From positions 1-59,725 of the forward strand of contig CAZDCD010000026.1 of the NCBI GenBank assembly GCA_964503885.1: a stretch of DNA of 59,725 nt, read 5' to 3'. The number at the start of each line of letters is the position of its first letter. Position 1 is the first letter of the stretch. Shown here one piece after another: positions 52,824-59,725 of this stretch. The position numbers and the translations under genes were made by a program. Source of the stretch: CAZDCD01 sp964503885. Its GTDB lineage: Bacteria; Bacteroidota; Bacteroidia; Bacteroidales; UBA10428. The notes beneath the pieces are model-generated. The model saw only the letters and a list, made by a program, of their open reading frames with translations, was not told the origin of the DNA and did not search any database.

Positions 52824-54178
52824 TTAGCAAGTTTTTCTTTGTCGTTTTACTTATATACATAATTTATGCTATTTTCCTGGCCAGGGAGAAATACCATCTC
52901 CTGCTCATTCCTTTTATCCTCGATTCAAATTTCTTGGGTTTCTTTACTCTACCTCTGGGTGAAAAAACCGGAGATCTTGTATTCCTGGTAATTGTCTTAC
53001 TCTGGATTTTCTTTTTATCCTATAAACAAAGAACAAGATGGACAAAACGACTCTTGCCATACAGGATTATCCTGCTGGTATTTTTCTCCTTTTTGTTCAT
53101 TGTTCTTATAATCTCCATCCTGCAATACGGAGAGCCGGGTCTATCTGTCATGGTGTTCAGACGGTTATTCAGGTACATTTCAATTGTTCTTTTCATCTCT
53201 ATTATGTTCAGAATCGAGAAGCAAGAACTTGCCAAATTGGGAAATATAATTGAATATATAACAGTAGGTCTCTCTTTTCTGTATATTATCAATTCGAGCC
53301 TGGGATTAAAAATTTTTGAGGCTGAAAGCTACGGTCAATATACCTTTGAAGGCACTCAGATTTTTAGAAATTTTGCTGCATTGCCCTATTTCCTGATCTT
53401 TAGTCTTGCACACGTAACCCTTAAAGAAAGAAAAGGCATCTATGAGATATCAGCCATCTTTATCTTCTTCATTACACTATTTTTATCATATACACGAAGC
53501 TTGGTTCTGATGGGTTTTATCATTACACTGGTCGCATTTTTTATCCGGTCAGTTAAATTTACCAAAAGTATAGTACAAATCATAAAATTAATGATAGCAG
53601 TTCCTGCCATGATTGCCCTGGTAATTATTATACTGACACAAGTATTTCCAACTCAGTCAAAATATTTTTTAAACCGAATAAATTATATAAATAATGCCCA
53701 GTCTGCCTTAAGTGATCATAATGTGAGTATTAGATCCAAAATCATCGAAAGCAGGCTGAATAAAGTGCTGGAAGTTAATCCGCTCACCGGACTTGGATTT
53801 ATTCACGAAGAATCCTCGTCCATGCGCTATCATGATTTGTTTATCAGAAAAGGAGATAAAAAGGGACAGGTCATTGTCGGGGATCAAAGTTGGGGAAACC
53901 TTATTGCATTGATCGGATTTCTAGGAATTGCAATATATCTAATGGTTATCCTATATCCCATTGTAATTCTGATAACATCAGGAATGTTTTTTAAACAGTC
54001 TATCACCTGCATCGCTTCCGTATTGTACTTGCTCGAGATATTATTTATTAATTCCTTCTTTGACACTGTCCTTTTAAAAGGTGTATATCTTATTTCACTG
54101 TTAATAGCCTATACAGTTGTATATTTTAACTATACTATTATTGAACAATCTGAACAATCAAGGAATAAAATACAATGA
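52820..54178 (+). CDS. O-antigen polymerase/ligase-like membrane protein (Wzy candidate)
   Basis: A 452-residue protein with about ten to eleven hydrophobic helices and one large soluble loop near residues 280-365. That loop contains LTGLGFIHEESSSMRYHD and VGDQSWGNLIALIGFLG, the pattern of Wzy/WaaL proteins (SIRxxxxxxxL then PLTGxG). SIRSKIIESRLNKVLEVNP precedes it. It should polymerise repeat units in the periplasm. Sequence conservation in this group is low, so the call rests on topology, the loop motif and its place between two glycosyltransferase genes, both overlapping by four bases. Confidence 0.85.
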   Translation: MISKFFFVVLLIYIIYAIFLAREKYHLLLIPFILDSNFLGFFTLPLGEKTGDLVFLVIVLLWIFFLSYKQRTRWTKRLLPYRIILLVFFSFLFIVLIISILQYGEPGLSVMVFRRLFRYISIVLFISIMFRIEKQELAKLGNIIEYITVGLSFLYIINSSLGLKIFEAESYGQYTFEGTQIFRNFAALPYFLIFSLAHVTLKERKGIYEISAIFIFFITLFLSYTRSLVLMGFIITLVAFFIRSVKFTKSIVQIIKLMIAVPAMIALVIIILTQVFPTQSKYFLNRINYINNAQSALSDHNVSIRSKIIESRLNKVLEVNPLTGLGFIHEESSSMRYHDLFIRKGDKKGQVIVGDQSWGNLIALIGFLGIAIYLMVILYPIVILITSGMFFKQSITCIASVLYLLEILFINSFFDTVLLKGVYLISLLIAYTVVYFNYTIIEQSEQSRNKIQ

Positions 54179-54972
54179 GAGAATTGTTATTTTCGATTAT
54201 TACACCTTCATATAATTCAGGTAAATACCTGGAAGAGACTATATTATCTGTACTGAACCAGACTTATAAAAATTATGAGTTCATTATGATCGACGGAGGT
54301 TCCTCAGATAAAACACTGGACATTATTGAAAAATACGAAAAGAATTTTACCTATTGGGTAAGTGAAAAAGACAGGGGACAAACCGATGCCATCAACAAAG
54401 GGTTAAAAATGGCCAAGGGTGACCTGGTAACCTGGATATGTGCTGATGATCTTTACTATCCGGACACTTTGATGTCAATCGCAGGTTATATTAGTGAGAA
54501 CGGCATTGATCCCGATAAGATCGGAGTAATATACGGTCAGTCCCTTAATTTTACAGATGACGGATACACAAGCATCTCAAAGGGATATGATATTAATCTG
54601 AGAACCCTTCTCCATAAAGACCCGAATGTACTGCAGATAGCAAGTTTTCATTCAAACAGGATAATGAAGGAGATAGGGTATCTCGATACCAGCCTGAATT
54701 ATTGCATGGATTATGACCTGTGGATCAGGACACTTCAAAGAGGTGAACTTTACTATATCAATAAACTTCTGGGAAAATTCAGGTTGCACGATGAATCTAA
54801 AACAGTAAGCCAGAAGGGATTATTTGCGTGGGAAATTTTAAAAAGAAGATATGTTTTCAATAAAAACATTTTCTCTCCTATCAATTATTTGTTACTAAGA
54901 CGTATTCTGGCAAATTTTGTTAAGACACGCTTAGGCAGAAGACTGGTTTCATCAGCCAACAGCAATAAATAA
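54175..54972 (+). CDS. Family 2 glycosyltransferase
   Basis: A 265-residue GT-A enzyme, WcaA-like. FSIITPSYNSGKYLEETI at residues 6-23, FIMIDGGSSDKTLDIIEKY near 36-54, SEKDRGQTDAINKGLKMAKG near 63-82 and TWICADDLYYPDTL near 85-98 are the donor-binding and metal-binding blocks. MDYDLWIRTLQRGELYY fits the acceptor region. It overlaps the polymerase gene by four bases. Sugar specificity is unknown. Confidence 0.92.
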   Translation: MRELLFSIITPSYNSGKYLEETILSVLNQTYKNYEFIMIDGGSSDKTLDIIEKYEKNFTYWVSEKDRGQTDAINKGLKMAKGDLVTWICADDLYYPDTLMSIAGYISENGIDPDKIGVIYGQSLNFTDDGYTSISKGYDINLRTLLHKDPNVLQIASFHSNRIMKEIGYLDTSLNYCMDYDLWIRTLQRGELYYINKLLGKFRLHDESKTVSQKGLFAWEILKRRYVFNKNIFSPINYLLLRRILANFVKTRLGRRLVSSANSNK

Positions 54973-54979
54973 AATCCCG

Positions 54980-55354
54980 GTGATGAATATCCCGCATATC
55001 TCATATCAATGGACCGATAAAGCAAGGTTTATAAGAACAGTGCCCGAAACTCGGATTAATAACTATATTCGTTTTATGGGCAGGCAGGATCACAAAACGA
55101 TGCTATATTCCATGGAAAATTGTGACATATTTATTCTGCCAAGTTATAACGAAGCCTTCGGAATTGTATATCTTGAAGTCCAGGCTCGTGGCTGCACTTT
55201 GGTTGGTGTCAGGACACAGGGATGTGAATACATCAATAAAAACGGAGAATGTATCTTTCTGGCGGATCCCCGGGATGTATCTTCAATCCGACACGTAGTT
55301 ACTAAAATAACTGAAGATCTGTACGTTAGATTAAGGTTCAAAGCAACCGGATAA
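54980..55354 (+). pseudogene. Truncated GT4 glycosyltransferase (C-terminal fragment)
   Basis: Only about 124 residues remain of an enzyme that is normally about 350-400. NYIRFMGRQDHKTMLYSM and DIFILPSYNEAFGIVYLEVQARG contain the E-x7-E donor-sugar motif of GT-B retaining enzymes, and LADPRDVSSI follows. The whole N-terminal acceptor domain is missing and no upstream frame supplies it. The 8-base gap to the GT2 gene and its in-frame ATG at 54983 mean it may still be translated. It is unlikely to be active. Confidence 0.7.
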
Positions 55355-55438
55355 GAACTAAGAGGAAGAATATAGCTGGATTAGCATCTGCAATACCTTA
55401 AACCAAAAATATTTAATGTAAAACTAATTAAGTGACCG

Positions 55439-56239
55439 ATGAAGAACAAAAGCATGATGTTTTTTCGTAATGACGATGTGAGGGATACCCTGGATGACAG
55501 TCTGATAGAATTAACTGAGATTTTTATCCGGCACAATATTCCAATCACGCATGCAGTCGAACCGGCCAATATTACTCCTGAGGTTATCAAATGGCTTAAA
55601 GAAATTAAGAGAAAGCACCCTGGAATCATCGAAATTATGCAGCACGGATATGATCATAAGATCAAGAATAAGCAGAAAAAAGGTGAGTTCGGTGGACAGC
55701 GGACATATAAAGAACAATATGATGAGATATCTGCCGGCAAAGATTTAATGAACAAGTACTTTGGCGACTTATGGTTTGAAGCGTTTAACTTTCCCTATGC
55801 ACCCTATAATCCCGAAGCCATTAAAGCTGTAGACGACTCGAAATTTCTGGTCCTGAATTCACATTTCAACAGAAAATTCAACCGGAAAATATTCTATTTC
55901 ATAGGACACCTGCTTAAAAAAGGATATCTGTATGACCACCACGTTTCCTGGAACCTTGATTATTATCCCGGCACTGGCCTTTTTGAGATTGATATGAACA
56001 TCAGTTTTATCAGCAAATACCATAATGAAGAAACAGATTGCAAAATGGTTTCACTTGAAACTCTGAAAAATGAAACAAGGATGTATACAAGGTATAAAAC
56101 AATTGGATTGCTTCTCCATCACCGATACCATAATACACCGGAAAAAATGAAATTTGTGGATGATTACCTGACATGGGTAAAAAACGAGGATGTTGAATTT
56201 TCAACGATGAAAGAAATTTATGAAAAATTCAGCCGGTAA
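55439..56239 (+). CDS. Polysaccharide deacetylase-like (NodB fold) protein
   Basis: A 266-residue protein without a signal peptide, so cytoplasmic. The NodB metal site is visible as FFRNDDV (Asp12-Asp13) and QHGYDH (His69 and His73). FEAFNFPYAPYNPEAIKAV is the motif 3 segment, and LLLHHRYHNTPEKM carries a late His. A cytoplasmic location suggests it deacetylates a lipid-linked or nucleotide sugar before export rather than the finished polymer. It overlaps the next glycosyltransferase gene by 20 bases. Confidence 0.82.
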   Translation: MKNKSMMFFRNDDVRDTLDDSLIELTEIFIRHNIPITHAVEPANITPEVIKWLKEIKRKHPGIIEIMQHGYDHKIKNKQKKGEFGGQRTYKEQYDEISAGKDLMNKYFGDLWFEAFNFPYAPYNPEAIKAVDDSKFLVLNSHFNRKFNRKIFYFIGHLLKKGYLYDHHVSWNLDYYPGTGLFEIDMNISFISKYHNEETDCKMVSLETLKNETRMYTRYKTIGLLLHHRYHNTPEKMKFVDDYLTWVKNEDVEFSTMKEIYEKFSR

Positions 56240-57413
56240 ACCTGCAGGGTGGGTTATTCACTTTTCGGCCGATGATTATTGGCATAGTAATCCGCATTCA
56301 AGACACCACATTACTGAACAACCTGGTAAACATTACAACATTTTATGGGTTAATCCTATAGGTTCACGAATGCCCTCATTCAAAAAGAAGGGATTCACCG
56401 CTAGAATTATCAGAAAACTGGTCAGCCTGACAAAATTCCTGAAAAAAGTGAGAAACGGATATTACGTGATCACCTTTATTTCTGTTCCTTATTTTAAAGA
56501 AGGAGGAATACAACACATTAACAGGTTGTTCACAAAGGCTCAGATAAGAATGTCTACAGGGCTTTTAGAAATCAGGAAACCCCTGCTGTTTTTTACAACA
56601 CCTGTCTATGCCTGTGCACTTGATATGATCAGTCATCCATTTAGTGTTTATTACCATTCCGATCAGTTGTCCGCATATAGGGAATTCAGCAGAGAAACAA
56701 GAAGGTTTACAGAAAATCCCGATAAGAAACATTACAAAAAAGCCGACCTTATATTATGCGCATCACAAAAAATCTATGATACGGTGTCTGAGAAAACAGC
56801 TGAAAAGGTAAGGTACTTTTCCCATCAGGTAAATTATTCCTGTTTTTCTGAAAAAGAAGGTACTGAATTGCCTGAAGACATGAAATCGATAAGAAAACCC
56901 GTAATTGGTTACTACGGAACCCTTACTGATTCAAATGACTGGAATACTATCAGGTATTGTGCTGAAAAAAGGTCCAATTATAGTTTTGTCCCTATCGGCA
57001 GAAAAGATATCAAAAACACCGGTCCGGAAGATCTGCCGAATGTTTGTTTTCCTGGCAAAAAGCCTTTCTCAGAAATTCCGCTGTACGGAAAATCGTTTGA
57101 TGTGGGCATCATGTTCTGGATCCGAAGGGAGTGGATAACCAATTGTTCCCCTCTTAAACTGAAAGAATATTTGTCTCTGGGAATTCCTGTGGTAAATTCG
57201 CGTATTGAGGAGGTTGAAAAACTTTACAGCGATATGGTGCTGATCGCCGATGATAAGGACGAATTCCTTGAAAGGCTTGATATTTCAGTTACATGTGATA
57301 GCAGCAACCGAATAAACCGGGGCATAGAAAAAGTGAAAAACGATTCTTGGTATAATGCAATTAAAATTATTGAACATGAAATGGCTGAAGACTACAAAAT
57401 ACAGATTAGTTGA
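56220..57413 (+). CDS. GT-B glycosyltransferase
   Basis: A 397-residue protein. The N-terminal domain is weakly conserved (WVIHFSADDYWHSNPHSRHH). The C-terminal domain has RKPVIGYYGTLTDSNDWNTI near residues 223-242, then NVCFPGKKPFSEIPLYGKSFDVGI, and SPLKLKEYLSLGIPVVNS near 308-325, which is the donor-binding signature region of GT4-like enzymes. It belongs to the group of exopolysaccharide glycosyltransferases found beside Wzx/Wzy. Sugar unknown. Its end overlaps the next gene by 38 bases. Confidence 0.86.
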   Translation: MKNSAGKPAGWVIHFSADDYWHSNPHSRHHITEQPGKHYNILWVNPIGSRMPSFKKKGFTARIIRKLVSLTKFLKKVRNGYYVITFISVPYFKEGGIQHINRLFTKAQIRMSTGLLEIRKPLLFFTTPVYACALDMISHPFSVYYHSDQLSAYREFSRETRRFTENPDKKHYKKADLILCASQKIYDTVSEKTAEKVRYFSHQVNYSCFSEKEGTELPEDMKSIRKPVIGYYGTLTDSNDWNTIRYCAEKRSNYSFVPIGRKDIKNTGPEDLPNVCFPGKKPFSEIPLYGKSFDVGIMFWIRREWITNCSPLKLKEYLSLGIPVVNSRIEEVEKLYSDMVLIADDKDEFLERLDISVTCDSSNRINRGIEKVKNDSWYNAIKIIEHEMAEDYKIQIS

Positions 57414-58722
57414 TCATTTCAGAAAAACAAATGCAATCGGCATTTTGGAAAAGATCAAAGAGAGTCAGTGGTGGTCAGAAAAAGAACTTGATGAACTTCA
57501 GTTAGAAAATCTGAAAAGCCTTTTGATACATTGCAGGAATAACGTTCCATACTATACAAAACTTTTTGATGAGATCAAATTTAATCCGGAAAGTATGACT
57601 TCACAGGAAGACATCTCTGTGATCCCTGTCCTCACAAAAGATATCATCCGTAATAATTATTCCCTCTTCAAAGCCCGAAACTTTGATTCATTTATTCCAA
57701 GGCCAAAAACAACAGGTGGATCGACTGGTCAGCCAATAACTGTGTATAACGATTTCATTTCGCACAGTTATTTTGCGGCAAATAATTTAAGGGGTTGGGG
57801 ATTTGCCACCGATTATGAAGTCGGTGACAGGTTCATCACTGTAGCTCATGGTTCGTTACTGCCTAATAATAAAACATTCAAAAACAAATTATATTTCTAT
57901 TTTCAGAATAGTGAATTGATCACAAGTTATCATCTAAACGACGATAGGCTTAAATCAGCCCTGAAAAGGATCAACCGAAGCCATGCAATATTTATATATG
58001 GCTATTCATCCTCTATATATATGATCGCACGGTTTGCAAAAGCACACAATATTGCTGTACGATCGAAATTACAGGCTATTTATACAACCTCCGATATGCT
58101 GTACAAAAACCAGAGGGAATTAATAGAAGAGGTTTTTGGAGTGCAGGTTTTCGATTCATACGGATGTCCTGAGAGCGGACTGATCTCTTATGAATGCCAG
58201 CACCATAACGGTTATCATATAAACGAAGAATCGGCCTATGTTGAAATCATCAACAAGGATTCAACAGGACTTGGAAAGATCTTATCCACTCCCCTGTATA
58301 ACTTTGCCTTCCCGCTGATCAGGTATGATACGGGTGATGTTGGCAGAAAATCAGAAGGTACATGCAAATGTGGAAGATCACTGTCAAAAATATCGGAACT
58401 TGGCGGCAGAATAAGGGATTTTGTAATACTGAAGGATGGCAGGTATATACATGGGGCATTTTTTAATCATTTTAAGCCATTTTACACCAGTGACTGGATC
58501 GGTGAATACCAGATTATCCAGGAGGATTATGATAAATTGTTGATTAAAATTAGTACCCGAAGAATACCTTCGGAAGAGGAAAAGCAACTAATCATTGAAG
58601 AGTTGAAACGAGGGCTTCTTGATGACCTGAAGATTGAATTCGATCTTGGTGGTGTGGAATATACCAGCGGAGGGAAGTTCCGGTTGATTGTATCCAATGT
58701 AAAAACCCAATGGGAAAAATAA
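57376..58722 (+). CDS. CapK/PaaK-like adenylate-forming enzyme
   Basis: A 448-residue relative of phenylacetate-CoA ligase. PKTTGGSTGQPITVYND carries the ATP-binding loop, FDSYGCPESGLISYEC the A5-like motif, and IRYDTGDVGRKS the A7-like Asp. SKISELGGRIRDFVILKDG precedes the C-terminal domain. The frame opens at 57355, but the Met at 57376 gives MKWLKTTKYRL, which fits the family better. CapK-type members lie in capsule loci and probably activate a carboxylic acid, perhaps an amino acid or acyl group placed on a sugar. The substrate is unknown. Confidence 0.85.
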   Translation: MKWLKTTKYRLVDHFRKTNAIGILEKIKESQWWSEKELDELQLENLKSLLIHCRNNVPYYTKLFDEIKFNPESMTSQEDISVIPVLTKDIIRNNYSLFKARNFDSFIPRPKTTGGSTGQPITVYNDFISHSYFAANNLRGWGFATDYEVGDRFITVAHGSLLPNNKTFKNKLYFYFQNSELITSYHLNDDRLKSALKRINRSHAIFIYGYSSSIYMIARFAKAHNIAVRSKLQAIYTTSDMLYKNQRELIEEVFGVQVFDSYGCPESGLISYECQHHNGYHINEESAYVEIINKDSTGLGKILSTPLYNFAFPLIRYDTGDVGRKSEGTCKCGRSLSKISELGGRIRDFVILKDGRYIHGAFFNHFKPFYTSDWIGEYQIIQEDYDKLLIKISTRRIPSEEEKQLIIEELKRGLLDDLKIEFDLGGVEYTSGGKFRLIVSNVKTQWEK

Positions 58723-59177
58723 ATAAAAATAGCCGTAAAAAAATTGCCGCTGTGGCTTCTTCCGGCGGTCACTGGATACAACTTCAACGTTTATATCCAG
58801 TGCTGTGTGAACACGATACCTTTTACATCACCACCATTTTTGATAAAGAAATTAAATCAAACAAAAACACGTATTATGTAGCGGAGGCAAGCAGATGGAA
58901 CAAATTCAAACTCATTAAACAGGCTTATCAGGTATTCAGGATAATCCGATGGAGGAAACCCGATTTTATAATCACCACTGGAGCGTCACCTGGCCTTTGG
59001 GCTATTTTGTCAGGCAAATTGTTCAGATCGAAAACGATTTGGATCGACAGCATAGCCAATACAGCCAGGATATCGCTCAGCGGTAGGCTGATCAGGCCTT
59101 TTACCGATCTGCATCTAACACAATGGCCTGAACTGGAAGATAGTAAATCATTATATAAAGGATCAGTAATTTCATGA
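58710..59177 (+). CDS. Alg14/PssD-like glycosyltransferase subunit
   Basis: A 155-residue protein with the N-terminal donor-side motif VASSGGHWIQLQRLYPVL near residues 15-32 and a hydrophobic central stretch, TTGASPGLWAILSGKLF, for membrane association. It is the anchoring half of a split GT28-type enzyme whose partner is the next gene. Such pairs add GlcNAc or glucuronic acid to a lipid-linked sugar. It overlaps its neighbours by 13 and 4 bases. Confidence 0.88.
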   Translation: MGKINKNSRKKIAAVASSGGHWIQLQRLYPVLCEHDTFYITTIFDKEIKSNKNTYYVAEASRWNKFKLIKQAYQVFRIIRWRKPDFIITTGASPGLWAILSGKLFRSKTIWIDSIANTARISLSGRLIRPFTDLHLTQWPELEDSKSLYKGSVIS

Positions 59178-59659
59178 TATTTGTGGTTACCGGAACACAG
59201 GCACCGTTCGACCGACTGATTAAAACGGTTGACGATTGGGCTAAAGAATCAAACGTAGCAGATATTTATGCACAGATAGCAGATGCGGGTTATACACCTA
59301 AGAATTTGCAGTGGAGTAAATTTCTCAGTAGTAAGGATTTTAATAAAAAGTTCAGCAGGGCCGATCTGATCATTTCTCATGCAGGTATGGGTACGATTAT
59401 CAGTGCACTGGTCCTGAATAAACCTATCCTGGTTATGCCACGTATTGCCAGGTTCAAGGAACACAGAAATGATCATCAGGTAGATACTGCAAAGAGTTTT
59501 GAAAAACTAAACATGGTTCATGTCGCATATGATGAAACTCAACTTCTGCAAAAACTAAATAATCATCATAATTTAGGTTCATTGGCAAAGATTAGTAAAT
59601 ATGCTTCTAAAAGGTTGTTGGAAGAAATTGAAAATTTTATTTCTAAAGGTTATAAATAA
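59174..59659 (+). CDS. Alg13/PssE-like glycosyltransferase catalytic subunit
   Basis: A 161-residue protein matching the C-terminal domain of GT28 enzymes. VVTGTQAPFDRLIKTVDDW begins it, and LIISHAGMGTIISALVLNKPILVMPR near residues 73-98 is the UDP-sugar binding signature. It should work with the Alg14-like protein encoded immediately upstream (four-base overlap). It is the last complete gene in the window; 59660-59725 holds no feature. Confidence 0.88.
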   Translation: MIFVVTGTQAPFDRLIKTVDDWAKESNVADIYAQIADAGYTPKNLQWSKFLSSKDFNKKFSRADLIISHAGMGTIISALVLNKPILVMPRIARFKEHRNDHQVDTAKSFEKLNMVHVAYDETQLLQKLNNHHNLGSLAKISKYASKRLLEEIENFISKGYK

Positions 59660-59725
59660 ATTATTGCAGATAATTTCCTGTTCCAGAATAGTATCTTGAT
59701 ACCACCAGTTGTCACATCATAATTC

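Noticed and set aside
1..59725. CRISPR array, insertion sequence, integrase or attachment site
   Set aside because: No regularly spaced direct repeats, no transposase or recombinase motifs, and no tRNA gene with a flanking repeat were found.

Overview
The window reads as a chromosome segment of a Bacteroidota bacterium, most likely Bacteroidales or a close relative. The evidence is three surface proteins with type IX secretion (T9SS) C-terminal sorting domains, a DUF4831 lipoprotein, -7 promoter boxes of the TAnnTTTG type, A/T-rich leaders with almost no Shine-Dalgarno sequences, and two phosphofructokinases of the pyrophosphate type. No tRNA, rRNA, CRISPR array, insertion sequence or phage gene was recognised.

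Positions 1-25400 are mostly housekeeping genes in short, tightly packed, often convergent units. In order they are: a PafA-like phosphatase cut by the left edge (minus), purA, an MFS transporter (minus), two PPi-type phosphofructokinases, a SPOR lipoprotein (minus), a dihydroorotate dehydrogenase-like enzyme, a thioredoxin-fold protein (minus) and a Cys/Met-metabolism PLP enzyme (minus). Then come a single-domain response regulator, an acyl-CoA synthetase, metH and metF (the methyl branch of methionine synthesis), pepD (minus), a secreted thioredoxin, a DUF4831 lipoprotein overlapping the NAD(P)H-hydrate repair gene nnr (both minus), and a POT peptide transporter.

Positions 25400-36000 hold cell-surface genes and decayed DNA: a 1002-aa beta-helix T9SS protein (minus), a broken asparagine-synthase-like gene with an in-frame stop, a minus-strand gene relic, a small methyltransferase (minus), and two paralogous T9SS proteins. 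The first paralog carries LamG-type lectin domains and the second an SGNH hydrolase; both share the same C-terminal half.

Positions 36170-59659 form a long plus-strand surface polysaccharide locus. It starts with two tandem O-acylation modules (MBOAT plus SGNH partner, twice). A nucleotide-sugar cassette follows: glucose-1-phosphate cytidylyltransferase, SDR, 3,5-epimerase, C-methyltransferase-like protein, DUF4910 protein and a class III aminotransferase. About 1 kb of decayed DNA, including a relic of the LamG protein, separates this from the assembly block. The assembly block holds GT2 enzymes, a Wzx-type flippase, a nitrilase-family enzyme, a Wzy-type polymerase, a truncated GT4, a NodB-like deacetylase, a GT-B enzyme, a CapK/PaaK-like adenylate-forming enzyme and an Alg14/Alg13-like split glycosyltransferase. 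Wzx and Wzy together suggest a Wzx/Wzy-dependent polymer. The priming transferase and the export proteins (Wza, Wzc) are not in the window, and the locus probably continues past the right edge.

The most unusual points are the CDP-sugar cassette with no recognisable 4,6-dehydratase, the doubled acylation module whose second partner shows an AlgX-like DxHW motif in ordinary SGNH order, the T9SS paralogs with exchanged N-terminal modules plus a decayed third copy inside the locus, and a PafA-like protein with altered metal ligands. All function calls come from reading motifs; no database search was run.
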